From the NCBI GenBank assembly GCA_034231615.1, contig CM067298.1, positions 60,728,387 to 60,792,386 of the forward strand: 64,000 nt of DNA, in the 5' to 3' direction. The translations under genes were made by a program, and so were the position numbers. Source of the DNA: Meghimatium bilineatum. Its lineage: Eukaryota > Mollusca > Gastropoda > Stylommatophora > Philomycidae. The notes under the pieces are model-generated. The model was not told the origin of the DNA. It searched no databases and worked only from the letters and a program-made list of their open reading frames with translations. Shown in pieces: positions 1 through 10,934 of this stretch (the first letter of the stretch is position 1; each line of letters opens with the position of its first letter).

Positions 1-480
1 AGTTACGGTTCATGCCAAATATATTACATATATGCATGTATGTTACTGTATTTGGACGTGCGTATGTATATGTACTAATTACTTGATTTTAGGTGTGCTA
101 TTATACTCTTCTAATACTAGGCATACCCATAGATGCTTATATCTCCTCTTCACTGCTTGTATCAGGGTATAGTCGCTGATGGTTCTTTGTTGGTACAATG
201 TTCTTTTACTGTATGTTTCGATACAATAGAATCACGAGCGATAACACTTATTAATGTATTGAAAAAAGTACTTTCTCCGTAGTTTTCTTTTCATACCAAG
301 AAGACTTCAACCATTTCAGTCATGCAATGCCTAAAGTAGATGTCTTTTACACAGAGGAGGCAAACATGTGTATGTAGAAGGTAAGCTTCGCTTGCAGAGT
401 CTTGAGTAGATGGATATTGCGCAGAGGGGATCAATGTGTGCATGTAGAAGGCATGCTCCACTATTGTTTATGCAGGGATC
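1..480. other. No gene seen
   Basis: AT-rich sequence with no frame that resembles a known protein. At about 340-470 two loosely similar segments share the wording of a short passage near 59250 (around 'gtagaaggcatg'), so part of it may be an old dispersed repeat. Confidence 0.4.
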
Positions 481-880
481 AAATCACATGAAACTCTGCT
501 AGCATTTCATAGGGTACAATACAAGAATCATTGGACAGGTTTTTACGGAACAAATAGCAAACATAATCAAACAGAACGAAATTCCGATAAAGTCTCATAT
601 ACCGAGGCATCCAATATTCGACTCGTTGCGCGATGAGAGCCCCTGACCACTTGACATGCGCGCTGCACACTGAGTGGGAGATGGATGACCAGTTCATTGC
701 CCGCAAATTTCTACATCGGTATTCTAAGTTACGACTTTTTAGATTTCCGAGATAGTGCAATAGCATATCAAATTTAAAAGTTGTTATGTTGTCATGTGAT
801 TTGTCTACTGATTCTTGTATTGTACCTTTGATAGTGTAAAAGTTTACAACTTACGATCGCACAGTCAATATGACAACATA
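481..880. repeat. Patchwork inverted repeats
   Basis: The 18-mer GGTACAATACAAGAATCA at 513-530 recurs as its exact reverse complement at 809-826. AAATCACATGA at 481-491 recurs inverted at about 792-802, and ATGTTGTCAT near 786 is inverted near 869. The blocks are not colinear as one hairpin, so this is a shuffled palindrome rather than a simple TIR element. Its origin is unknown. No coding sequence is recognised between the arms. Confidence 0.55.
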
Positions 881-1855
881 GTTTCAGTATCCAGGCATAG
901 GAGGAGGTACAAACACATCTTATTCAAACTAGTTAGTAGAAAAATAATCTTTGTTGAACATCGAATCATCGATCGAAACTTGCTTGGATCTCCTCCTCAA
1001 GATTATGTCTCATCGTGTAGCGACTGACTACAACTCTTCTGTGGTTGTTTACCAGTCTCCTCTGGTTAACTTCATAATGCTCTTGTTTAGCCACATCCCT
1101 CTTGACATGATATTCCTGTAGTGTGCTCAAGATTGCAGACTCTACATTTCTACATTGGTCACTCGTCCTATCTTCTTAAGATCATTATTTGTCCAATCAG
1201 CAAAACCAGCAAACCTGAATGTGTCATCATTTCCTCGGCACAGGCATGTCTAGGCATATATATGAAACCGATTTTTGTCAGATTATACCGTTTCATCGAC
1301 TCCAACCACTGTCTGGGTATCCAGCCATTCTCAATCTTTCTCAGCATGATCAGTGTGTGGCTAAGAAAGCACGCACAAGTGTAGGGTTGAGCCTCTAATC
1401 ACATCATTGCCCTGGTTATCGCTATCGTCTTCATGGTCATGTTACTTGTAGTCGTGGCAAATGACTTGCTGTCTTGACTCAGTTTTCTTCCAACATGTGC
1501 CGTTACGTCCATTAGTTGCGCACATTCCGAACAACAGAGACATCTGTATAAATTACTAGGTCGTCCTCAGACCAATTCTCATCATTCAAAGCCTGAACTT
1601 TTGCTTCCACTACTGAAGTGGTTTTGTTGCCTACATTCTCTGCCAAGTCTGATGCGTACTAAAACAACATCATTGCGATATTCTGATGACACCTTCTCTT
1701 ACTTTGCACAAAGATCTACGTTATTGTATGAACATACATGTTGAATAATATTGCTGAAGACATGGCATATACCATATAATCCCAAACATTTTTGGTACTT
1801 AGACCACCTGCTAATTTTATTGGTTTTCCATTCTTGAATCTTGATTATAAACTGG
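881..1855. other. No gene seen
   Basis: Unique-looking sequence. Short open frames are present on both strands, but none has recognisable motifs or plausible splice structure. Confidence 0.4.
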
Positions 1856-1859
1856 CTTC

Positions 1860-2325
1860 ACAGCACGCGGGACATTCCCATAAGTGCTCCGCCCTCCGAT
1901 CCAGCAGCCATCCCAGTGTATGTAGACTCATAGTTCCGGTCAGGTGTTGATTGTGCTATCTTTGGGACTGTCCAAAAAATTTACTTTTCCTCCTCTCACC
2001 TCTGAATACTTCAATTTCTAACATTCTCTGTTCGTGTACGTTCTCAACCTCATTGACATCATCTGCATATTGAAATGAATTTATTACTGCCTTTATTAAA
2101 TCTGCTTTATCTCTTCTCAGCAATGTGCCGTCTATCGCCACATTGCCCGCCAATAAGTCGGCTCTCTCGTTTCCTCTGACTCCAGCATGACCAGGGCAGT
2201 ATATCCATGTAATGCTCTGGACAACTGAGTTGTTCAATAAGTCCCACTATTCTTTTCTTAGCATGAACTTTTCTATCTTGCGCAACATGCTTTGAGAGTC
2301 TGTGAGTAATACCGAGTGTGTTGAT
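1860..2325 (-). pseudogene. RNase H-type LINE 3' fragment (family F3)
   Basis: Decayed C-terminal part of a non-LTR retrotransposon polyprotein, read from 2325 down to 1860. The frame begins with an RNase H stretch, SVLLTDSQSMLRKIE, whose D is an active-site residue. It continues with WIYCPGHAGVRGNERADLLA, the conserved H and N-x-RAD end of a LINE RNase H domain. After one stop the next frame reads HLTGTMSLHTLGWLLDRRAE and ends in WECPACCE, a cysteine pair typical of the family's C-terminus. The RNase H domain would remove RNA from the element's RNA-cDNA hybrid. Stops interrupt it, so it is dead. Relatives lie at about 9.88, 10.94, 39.64, 47.33 and 55.86 kb. Confidence 0.85.
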
Positions 2326-2375
2326 ATATCAGTTATCAACCAATTAACGAAGCAAATCAGAACCTAGTAAAATAT

Positions 2376-3022
2376 ATGTCTATTGTTTCTCTCCAGGTGG
2401 TTTGTTATCCACTCTTGTTGTTAAACGTTGGGGGTGATCCGAGCTCCCGCTTAAGCTCCAAGGCCAGATATGTTACATCGGCTGTGTTATGATAGTGTTT
2501 GTTAAAGATGTCCCTGAAGTTTTCTATCCATTTTTCCCGTCGTCTTCCTATGGCTTTGTATCCTGATCTCATCTGTTTATATGCTTTCACGGGTAACTTG
2601 TCTTGATGCATTCTCATAATGTGGCAAAACCACTTGCTCTGCTGTCTTTTTATGTATTCTATGCAAGGTGTTATACCTATTTGTTCCCTGATGTCTTCTT
2701 TTCGTAATATGTCGAGCCTGGTAACCTCTGCAGCTTTTCTCAATAATTTCATCTCACACGTCACTATCTTTCTGTAATGTGAAGATAAGAGACCAGTTTT
2801 GGCATTGATAATGCAGTTTTGGTAGGAATATAATGTAAATCTTCTTTTATTCGTTAACTTCCATCTCGATCTTGGGATGAAGAAGCAGTGGCGACAGTTG
2901 GAATGTTACTGCATTTGCCTTTTGACACCTCGTCTCTATCTCTCTATCCAGTCTTCCATTTTATGTGAATTCCTGTACTTGTTTTACTCCTATGTTGTCT
3001 ATCTGTATGTTTAGATGGCTCG
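2376..3022 (-). mobile_element. 5'-truncated LINE, (TTGTCTA)n family F1
   Basis: Minus-strand LINE remnant covering the end of the reverse transcriptase (RT) and the C-terminus. Visible pieces are RLDREIETRCQKANAVTFQL, then the frame at 2764-2405 with CEMKLLRKAAEV, IEYIKRQQSKWF and GRRREKWIENFRDI. These are standard for the region after the RT thumb. The 3' end carries the family signature: a short TTGTCTA-like tail next to CCAGGTGG..TTATCCACTC. AAAATAT at 2369-2375 and 3023-3029 is a possible 7-bp TSD. Several frame changes make it non-functional. Three further minus-strand copies are at 6.30, 13.52 and 18.40 kb. Confidence 0.8.
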
Positions 3023-3029
3023 AAAATAT

Positions 3030-3400
3030 GTGCATATACTTATAGTTAATGCCTATGTATGTTATAAATAGTATGTACACCCTATTTGTGTTAGGTGTAA
3101 TAAGACATTCACGGAAAGCATACATATTGATGATGACCTGCGTAAATAGAAACCGCTTACGTGGACCCCCAATTACATCTTCTGCACCCCATTTTTTCTC
3201 ATGGACATGGACAACCTGCTAGTCAAAATTGACCCTTGGGGTCCATATAGACCACTTGGGAACCTATGACATAGACCAAAGTAGGACCAGGACGTTCGAT
3301 ACATTTTACAACTCGAACTGGCGGGTTATTTTGTGGAATTATGATAGGAAGCTAAAATCCCTAGATTGAAAACATTCACGACATTAATTAATGATAGTCT
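3030..3400. other. No gene seen
   Basis: No recognisable coding sequence or repeat, apart from the target-side copy of the 9-bp TSD that begins at 3401. Confidence 0.4.
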
Positions 3401-3409
3401 AAACAGTAT

Positions 3410-3671
3410 TGTTGAGGTGGATTTTCATTGCACCAGACATCATTCATAAGAGACAGCAAGTTTTGTAATGTGTTATCATCAGAAGCTTTAAGCATCTCAC
3501 TTGTTATTTCGTCAACGCCAGCGGCTTTGTTATTTCTTAGTTTATGGATAGCATATTTTAATTCGGTGATAGAGAAAATTTCACATGATACTGGCATGGT
3601 TGTCATTTGTGTGTCATTGACAAAATCTGGAGTAGCTGTTGGTTGAGGTCTATTTAATAGTTCATTAAATA
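3410..3671 (-). pseudogene. LINE RT N-terminal segment, inverted part
   Basis: Read on the minus strand this gives ILFNELLNRPQ, then ELKYAIHKLRNNKAAGVDEI and TSEMLKASDDNTLQNLL, ending in DVWCNENPPQQ. The pattern K..KAAG.DEI..EMLK is RT motif 0/1 of non-LTR elements, just upstream of the palm. In an intact element it would precede the sense segment that starts at 3672. It is open throughout but is cut off from the remainder by the inversion. Confidence 0.8.
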
Positions 3672-5050
3672 GAATGGTGCAATGAAAATCCACCTCAACA
3701 ATGGAAAGACGGTATCATCGTCAAACTCCCTAAGAAAGGCGACCCCTCAGACTGCAACAACTGGCGGGGTATCACCCTATTATCAGTCATAGGCAAGGTC
3801 TTCCTAAGCATCATATTGGAAAGATTAAAGAATGCTGTTGATAAACTACTCAGAGAAGAACAAGCAGGCTTTAGATCAGCTCGCTCCTGCACAGACAACA
3901 TATTTTCTCTTCGCATCATCATTGAAGAATCACTCGAATTCCAATCCCCGCTCATAATCAACTTTGTTGACTTTGAAAAAGCATTTGATAGTCTTCATCG
4001 GCCTACGTTATGGAATATTCTACAGCAATACGGTTTTCCTACTAAAATAATCAATGTTATAAAGGCATTCTACACCAACTCACATTGCTGTGTTCAAACA
4101 AACACTGAGAAGTCAGAATGGTTCCAAGTTGTTACGGGCGTTAAACAGGGATGCATCATGTCCCCATTACTTTTCTGCGTCGCTATTGATTGGGTCATGA
4201 GAAAGAGCACTGAAAATGAGCTGACAGGAATAAAATGGATTAATAATACCGTTCTCGAAGATCTTGACTACGCAGATGACCTGGCCCTTTTGAGCGCAAA
4301 CCACACAGATGCTCAATCTAAGCTTGACAATCTCCAACACTACTCAAATCAGATAGGGTTGAAAATCAACACATCAAAAACTCATATACTAGATTTTACG
4401 AGATCCAACGACAACATAGAAATTCAAAATGTTCCATTATTAAAAGTCAACAATTTTACATATTTAGGCACCAATCTAGCATTGGATGGAGACTCATCAA
4501 AAGAAATTTTACACCGTATTGCCCTTGCAGCGGGTGCTTTCAATAAACTACGCAACATATGGACGTCAAACACACTAAGAAACACCACAAAACTCAAGTT
4601 ATTTAACTCCAACATCATCCCTATTCTATCATATGGGTGCGAAAGTTGGAAAGCCACAAAAGCCACAGATAAAAGACTCGACTCCTTTGAAAACAAATGC
4701 CTACGTACCATTCTGAACGTTAAGTGGAGTGACTTTAAATCTAACACTACTATAAGAGAGGAAAGCAAACAAACCTATATATCTTCCTTCATTAGACAAA
4801 GGCGTTGGACTTAATCGGCCATGTTCTTAGAATGAACAGCCTAAGAATTCCCCAGCAATCACTACATTGGGTGCCACCTGGAGTAAGAAGAAGAGGGAGA
4901 CCTAGAGAAACTCTACGAAGAACCATTAATAGAGAAGGCATGTCAATGAACCTAAACAACACGCAACAATTGAAAGACCTGGCAACACAAAGACAGAAAT
5001 GGAAAGCTATGGTTTCTGCCCTATGCGCCGCCTATGGCCCTGGAGGAACA
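3672..5050 (+). pseudogene. LINE reverse transcriptase, palm to C-terminus
   Basis: The frame runs open to 4814. Motifs in order are QAGFRSARSCTDNI, then NFVDFEKAFDSLHR with the first catalytic aspartate, GVKQGCIMSPLLF, and DYADDLALLS with the catalytic YADD. Next come QIGLKINTSKT (thumb), YLGTNLALDGD, YGCESWKATKATDKRLDSFE and the tail. A stop at 4814 falls at RRW.LIGHVLRM, and the next frame (4805-5053) continues with GHVLRMNSLRIPQQSL, GRPRETLRRTINREGM and KAMVSALCAAYGPGGT. This is the ordinary ending of endonuclease-RT LINEs without RNase H. A single break separates RT from tail, so the copy is fairly young. Clade is not settled; RTE-like or a relative is likely. Confidence 0.9.
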
Positions 5051-5068
5051 TAACATAACAAACAGTAT

Positions 5069-5850
5069 AATGAATTTCTATGAATAGCTTCGTCCGTGTG
5101 TGCTGCCTCGCTGGAAGGGTCACGAATAAAATTTCTTTTACAACTGTGTCTGCTGAAATATGCTGTCTCAGGCTCGGTAGCTTTATAAACGTCCATCAAA
5201 CCCAGGTCTAAGTGAGTTAGTACGGGGGTGCTTTAGGCTAAGGGAGCAAACCCGGACATAAATCCTTCATGGTCTATCGAGTAAACATAGAGTGACCCGG
5301 GCTAATGGGAGTAAACCCTCTTTAACAATTTGGATGGGGACTGCTGATGGTCGCATTCGATCATCCTCTGGTATCTTATGCTTGATTCGAAGCGTATCGA
5401 CTTTGCTTTTCCCTTGGACTACATCATTGGAACTGAGTGGAACGTTAGTGCAAAATGGGAAAGATACTTTCTCCATATAGACAGCCCGGGCTTAGTAAAA
5501 CACATCACAGGAGCAACAAACGCACACTGCTTTTTCTATTTTTGCTTATGAGCATGCAAGACGCAAAAGGCCATACAAACAATATAAAACATTTTAGTCA
5601 ACAAGTGATGTTTACAGAAACACATTACAGAAACACTCCTTGCAACAAGTACGGATCACATAAACAGAATATAAAAATAAACATTAATAGATGCAGGAAA
5701 ACTTAATTGAACATAAACAAATTAGTCTCACATGAACGGTTAACAGAGATGTCCCCTCACAATAAGTAGTATATATTTTCTTTTTTTTTACAAAACCCAC
5801 CGAGTTAACACGAATACGTTGAGAAATAATACACATAAAATAACTTCTGC
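5069..5850. other. No gene recognised; GC-rich echo repeats
   Basis: At 5220-5500 the phrases 'gggagcaaacccgg', 'acccgggctaatgggag' and 'agcccgggcttagtaaa' echo each other, suggesting a degenerate repeat. Two overlapping open frames, 5267-5476 (minus) and 5292-5480 (plus), have no motif I recognise. 5500-5850 is AT-rich and featureless. Confidence 0.35.
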
Positions 5851-5854
5851 GTTC

Positions 5855-6110
5855 ATTTGCAAACTCCTGTAGATGAAGCAGGGGATATTCCAGAGAACGG
5901 AACCCGGTGTGCCATGTATTGATTCACAGCTTGCCTACGATATCTGCGCTTTCTGCTTGACACATCCATCTTCGGCATGGGTTCTGGATCACCTGATCGT
6001 CTGTGGAATAGGACAGCCACCTCCACTCCAAAAATCTCCTTAGTCGACTCTTTCGACGTACATGGCAGGAACCAGTGTTACAGTTTTATTCGCCTGTTTC
6101 CCTTTCGACC
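5855..6110 (-). repeat. GCGACTAA-family dispersed repeat, copy D
   Basis: On the minus strand the order of shared phrases is 'atgtacgtcgaaagagtcgactaagg', then 'gtggctgtcctattcc', 'gatgtgtcaagc', 'gcagatatcgtaggc', 'ccgttctctgga' and 'aggagtttgcaaatgaacgcag'. The same order appears in the plus-strand copies at 17.74, 50.40 and 61.99 kb. It is about 250 bp, non-coding and unclassified. I see no tRNA promoter boxes and no TIRs. Confidence 0.7.
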
Positions 6111-6119
6111 CCGAAAATC

Positions 6120-6288
6120 TTCCATGGCGTAGTGGTTAAGTAATGTGACTTAATAGACTGCGGATTCGATACAGTGACCACTTACAAGTACATTGTGGGA
6201 TGTGCCTTGTGATTATTGTTTGATCTACTGGATGGTATTCTCGGTAGGAAGACTGATGTTCAGATGAGATGGAAAAGTATATAATGAC
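6120..6288 (+). repeat. Degenerate tRNA-like SINE head
   Basis: 'tggcgtagtggttaag' at about 6125 matches a tRNA A box and 'cggattcgatacag' about 30 nt later resembles a B box. The spacing is short but within the range of tRNA-derived SINEs. No second copy of this family is evident in the window. The assignment rests on the two boxes only. Confidence 0.45.
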
Positions 6289-6296
6289 GTTTCATT

Positions 6297-7463
6297 GGCT
6301 ATTGTCTATTGTCTATTGTCTATTGTCTATCCCCAGGTGAATGATTGTTGATCGCATTCCCACTTGCCGTTAAGCGTAGGGGTGGTATCTTAAGCTGTAG
6401 TTTCAAGGCCAGATGTGTCGCCAAGGTTGCATTTAGTCCATGTTTGTTCAAGGTTATCTTAATGTTTTCTATCCACCGTTTTTTTTTGTCTACCTTTGGC
6501 TTTACACCCGGATATTCTTGTATTATATGCTCTTATTGGTATTTGGTTTGGCTTCATTCTCATAAGGTGAACGAACCATTTTACTTGCTGTCTCTCAATA
6601 TGTTCGATACATGATATTATTGATATTATACCAACTCTTTTCCTAATTTCTTAATTTCTTATTTTATCTAGTTTGGTAACCATTGCAGCTTTCCTCAGAC
6701 ACTTCATTTCACATGTGACGATTTTTCTTTGCTGCGAAGCTGTTAAAGACCATGTTTGACATTGGTAGCACAGGGCTGGTATAAAAATTGTAGATATTAT
6801 TTGTTTTTTAATTTCCATCTTGATCTTTGGATGAAGAAGTAATGGTAAAAGTTGGTAAGTCACTGTGTTTGCTTTCTGGCACCTTGTTTCTATTTCTCTG
6901 TCTAGTCTTCCATCTTCGGAAAAAATGCTGCCTAGATATTTAAATTCTTTGGCTTGTTTCACTTTGGTGTTATCTATTGTTATATGCATTGGTGTTGAAG
7001 ACTTGCTAATTTTCATAACTTATGTTTTTTGTACATTAATTTTCATGTTGTACTTCTGACATGCTAACATCAATGCATTGATGTGCTTTTGCAAAATTTC
7101 CTCATCTTTGTATATTAAACTTTGATCATCGGCAAATAATAGTTCATTGATTTAATTATTAAGTTCGTCATCAGGTTTATTTGCAATGTTTTCCTCTTTG
7201 TTGATATTAGCTTCTTTTATTATTCTGTCCATGTATATGTTGAAAAGTAGGGATAAAAGTACTCATCCTTTTCTTACTCCAGATCATGTTTCAAAAGGTT
7301 TAGTCATTCTATCTGTTGTTCTTACTGAGCTTTGGCATTTTTGATATATCGCTTTTATGTTATCTAACAGTTATCCTCTGATGTTATACATTTCTAAGGT
7401 TTCCCATAGAATGTTTCTATCTACTCTGCCGAATGCCTTCTCCTGTTCTACAAATACTGTGAA
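6297..7463 (-). mobile_element. 5'-truncated LINE with tandem TTGTCTA tail (family F1)
   Basis: Best copy of family F1. The TSD candidate GTTTCATT lies at 6289-6296 and 7464-7471. The 3' end has four tandem ATTGTCT heptamers (6301-6330) followed by the shared CCCCAGGTG sequence. The minus strand encodes FVEQEKAFGRVD (palm motif A area), GVRKG..LLSLLFNIYMDRII, then LLFADDQSLIYKDEEILQKH with the catalytic FADD. The intact frame 7016-6651 has INVQKT, FKYLGSIFSEDGRLDREIET and WSLTASQQRKIVTCEMKCLR, followed by C-terminal remnants down to 6340. Stops and frame changes are scattered in the RT. The copy lacks endonuclease (EN) because it is 5'-truncated. Confidence 0.88.
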
Positions 7464-7471
7464 GTTTCATT

Positions 7472-8495
7472 ATTGGCATAAATAAAGTATATCTTCAACG
7501 AAAGTGAATCTCTTAACAAAATTTAAAAATGGAATTTTTAACAATAGCAGTGAGTATTTTAGTGGAGATGAATATTTTAAAATATCTTATGTTATTCCAC
7601 AGTAAGTCAGTTATCTAATCACTCTGCTAATCTTTCATACTCAAACTTTTCTTGTTTCTTATTTTCGTCTTGTTTCTTGTTTCTTATTATTGAATCTGTA
7701 TTACGATATATTTTATTTACAATTTGTTGGTGCTTGGTTGGTGTTTATTGACAAATGTCCATTAGTCGAAACATCGAAAACGTTTGTATTTTTATCATTT
7801 GCTTTTATCCTTTATATGTGTTACCTTTTTTATTGGAATTTTGCAAAAAGTGTCATTTTGTTTTACTTATCTTCTATCATACCTCTTGTTATCACATTCA
7901 AATTTGTGTTACTGAGGCCCTGATACCTATAGCAAATTTGTTAGAAAATTTTAGTAATTAGATAACAATTTTTGAACAACTCATCACATGCGCCACTGTG
8001 TAATTATGATGCGATGTATGTGCCTTCGGCCAGACACAACTGACTTTAGCAAGGCTTACGGGCACCTTGACCTTCTATCGGATGTAACAGCCAATTAAAT
8101 ATCCCAACCCCTTTAGTCGCCTCTTAAGATATGCATGGAAAGTAACACTTTTGCTTTTTTCTTCTCATCGGGTTCCAGCAACACACGGGCACTTCACAAA
8201 CACTATCCATTTACTGTTGGTCTCAAGCTTGATTCACACTGAGACCAGTAATCAATTTTTAAAATTGTGTTCCATTTTATCGTCTCATTCAATTCTCATA
8301 TATCATTCTCTAGTCCACCATTTCCATTCCTCGTGTTATGTCTGTCTTTCTTTTTACTTTGCTGGATTCTTCTGGCTTCGATCTTTTTCTCTTGCCCATG
8401 ATCTAGTTCATACCGAACATTAATCTCTTCCTCTTATCATCGTCACCATATGTGCTTTCCTGTGTTTAATATATTGATTGTTTCGTTTATTGTCG
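7472..8495. other. No gene; pyrimidine-rich, contains two repeat fragments
   Basis: 7620-7720 is rich in 'tttcttgtttctta'. Near 7760-7790 'cattagtcgaaacatcg' is a degenerate member of the hammerhead-like motif set listed at 8502. 8085-8140 holds an inverted fragment of the GCGACTAA repeat ('ttagtcgcctcttaagat'). Open frames at 7690-7961 and 8151-8423 look like chance frames in low-complexity pyrimidine tracts. Confidence 0.4.
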
Positions 8496-8501
8496 TTCGT
8501 C

Positions 8502-8560
8502 CTGATTAAGGCTTTTAGTCAGAACGTCGTCTGTCGCTGTATCTCGTTAGAATATTTTAT
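8502..8560 (+). other. Hammerhead-like motif, degenerate (copy 1)
   Basis: 'CTGATTAAGGCTTTTAGTC' followed by 'AGAACGTCGTCTGTCGC' resembles the hammerhead core CTGATGA-stem II-GAAAC. CTGATGA is CTGATTA here and GAAAC is weakened. The same string with small changes, plus the downstream phrase 'tctcgtt', occurs at 20577. Hammerhead cores are known in Penelope-like retroelements, retrozymes and some SINEs, which makes a retroelement remnant likely. Activity is unlikely for this copy. Confidence 0.45.
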
Positions 8561-8599
8561 GTACCTATATGAGTAGCACGTATACATATTTCCGTTCAT

Positions 8600-9485
8600 T
8601 TGTAAATTTGTCTAGTGTTACCCTAGACCCTGTATTGGGTTGTTTCCCGACACTGGAGTCTTATCCCTAGATTACCCTTTGAGAACCTGGCCAATACGAA
8701 CTTGAATCCATACACTTTGCATCTGTTCACTTTTCCAGTTAATGTCTTATATCTGATGAACGCAAACCGCCAGAGGATATGTTAAATAAAGGAAAAAATA
8801 AGACATTATTTTATTATTGCAATGTCCAATTCTCATAAGAATTATTTCATACGAAAATGAATGGTCAAATACGGCCACAGATTCCCAACTTCTTTCAAAT
8901 GTCAACCTAAATTTATAGAAACAGAATGTCCCGTGACCTGAACACATTAAAAGAAGAACGGAATTCTAGTCGTGCAAAAGAAAAATATAAAAATTAAATT
9001 TCAGTATAAAATAATTCAATATAATTATAAAATTACTCATATTTTTTATTATGTTCGATTATGTTCGTTATATTCCATATTTAAAAAGTGTATTGCTCAA
9101 ACTTTAAAACACCGATAAACATGAAAATTTCCATAATGTATATGTTTATTTAATTGACTGTTTCAGCAGGCTACCCCACAGAAACCCACTATTTGATGTC
9201 GCAACCAGTGCGTGAGAAACTCCTGAATACGGAGATTGATATAATACTTATATAACTTTGAATGAGTGAAGAGAAATTGTATTGCAATGCATAATACAGT
9301 AGCTACCCGTGTAGTGATTCATGTGCCGGTCAGATTGGATTTACTGTACTCTTAATGTCAAGACAGTCAGCCTAAACATATGATGAGGATTTATGGAAGT
9401 GCTGGAACAAAGGAGAACAATTAAAATTTGAAGATGTTTAGTGAGACAGTTTTGTCTTGAGTAAATGTATATTGTCAAACATTTA
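8600..9485. other. No gene seen
   Basis: AT-rich. The open frame at 8747-8947 (minus) has no recognisable motif. Confidence 0.4.
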
Positions 9486-9490
9486 GTGTC

Positions 9491-9493
<3 letters not shown>

Positions 9494-9522
<29 letters not shown>
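9494..9522. repeat. (TA)n microsatellite
   Basis: About 14 TA dinucleotides. Confidence 0.95.
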
Positions 9523-9526
<4 letters not shown>

Positions 9527-9841
9527 CATATCATATGGGCTATTGTGGGCAGTGTCATACTTCACATTATAGATAATATTAATAGTATTGATGGGATCTG
9601 TATTTTATTAAAGCATAATTTAGATTTTAGAGCTTACATTTAGGGCAGAATATGGGAGTAAAGATATACCCATGAACACTGTTTAGGCAACTGTAAGGAC
9701 ACAACAACATAAAGAAACAGCATCGAATAAGACATTATTAACTTATCTTTAGAACATGGACTAATTGCAACGAATATTTTCTTCCAGCATAGACAGAGCC
9801 TACTGAAGTATAGGTATAAATGGAACAATTTACAGCACGCA

Positions 9842-10030
9842 TCTCAAATTCATTAGTTAGTTTGTTATTTAGTTAGTTAGTCGTCGGATCATCATCACTG
9901 CAAACTGGACATGTCGATAGTTGCTCCAATTTCTCCTTGAGTGTATCCGCCATTACACTTCTGCTGACAGTACCGGTCATATACTGGTTGACCACCATTT
10001 TTCTGCGTCCACTGACGTTGTTCTAGCGGA
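9842..10030 (-). pseudogene. RNase H-type LINE extreme 3' end (family F3)
   Basis: The minus strand reads as the last part of family F3. 'ccggtactgtcagcag', 'gagcaactatcgacatgtccagtttgcagtgatgat' and 'gatccgacgactaact' match 57176-57285 in order, including the C-terminal cysteine pair (CPVCSDDDPTT in the 57-kb copy). It ends in tandem AACT units (9842-9880), the family's 3' tail. It is too short to carry a domain. Confidence 0.8.
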
Positions 10031-10044
10031 GGTCTAGTATTGGA

Positions 10045-10135
10045 AACCAGGAAGGGGTATTTTTAAAATAACAAATGTTTTTAAGTTTTTATTAATAAAA
10101 TGTTTAAAAGTTTTTATTAATAAAATAACAAATGT
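10045..10135. repeat. AT-rich direct repeat
   Basis: 'aagtttttattaataaaat' occurs twice in tandem, flanked by 'aacaaatgt' on both sides. Simple local duplication. Confidence 0.7.
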
Positions 10136-10312
10136 AAGCCTTATTTGTTGAGACATCTTTCAAGTAATCGTGGACGAAGTCCATTTTTTTTTACCAGGGT
10201 CATAAATAGTAATGGAGCTTGCAGTTCATGTAATCTAGTCATCAATATGTTAGAATATCCCTTTTTGTTTGCTCCATATGCCATAATAAAAATGACATAG
10301 TCTCATATTAGA

Positions 10313-10556
10313 AGAGTCACCTTGCAATACGGTTCTGAATCATGATCACTGAATCACTGAGTATGCAAGCATGGTGACAAGAAAAGTCCATAGACGCATC
10401 GGGAATAATTTTTATAAATGACGCTCTTTGACTTTCTCTTGATGATAATTGATTCCGGACAAAATGTATACACACAGTGACCGATAAAAATAACTGGAAT
10501 GCTGAAATTGAGTCACTTGAGAAGGATGAGTTCACATGACTGTATTGTCGAGGGAC
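10313..10556. mobile_element. TIR element of the GTCGA MITE family, copy 1
   Basis: The right end ('gagttcacatgactgtattgtcgagggactcc') reverse-complements to the consensus end shared with copies at 14.34, 52.67, 57.73 and 63.75 kb: GAGTCC..TCGACAATACAGTC..TGAACTCATC, then AAGTGACGC and TTTGACTTTTCC. The left end is a weaker version. Non-coding, probably a non-autonomous DNA transposon. No clear TSD found. Confidence 0.55.
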
Positions 10557-10934
10557 TCCGATAAACCACTTTTATGTCTTCTAAATGCTTTAAAACAGTC
10601 TCACATAAGTTTGGTTATGGGACTGTCTGTGATAATAGAAATAACACATCTATTGCACTTCATCAAATTATATTCGTATAGGATAGATAACCCACTTTCA
10701 AGTTCATTTCCCCATATAACACGAGCAATCCTCTTATATGTGTATAGTGAAATTGAAATCAATTCTCTTTGATATTTCTGTTTGAGAACCAAAAAGCGAT
10801 GTTCTTTGAGATAGGACAGACTAACTGAGACTTCGGTGTTTTTCAGAAGGAGAATTTTCAGTTGTCTGTCGCTAGATCCGAACAAATGTATGATGTTTTG
10901 TGACTAGAGATGTACAGAGTCAGTTACCAGCCCA

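Larger units (their letters stand above)
3410..5059 (+). mobile_element. LINE copy with 5' inversion (family F2-A)
   Basis: Bounded by a 9-bp TSD, AAACAGTAT, at 3401-3409 and 5060-5068. The left 263 bp (3410-3671) are antisense and the rest is sense. A block of about 27 bp at the breakpoint of the coding sequence (encoding WCNENPPQQ) occurs twice: inverted at 3410-3436 and direct from about 3672. This is the arrangement expected from twin priming during target-primed reverse transcription, where two cDNAs overlap. The 3' end is a short AACATAAC-type tail. Confidence 0.85.
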
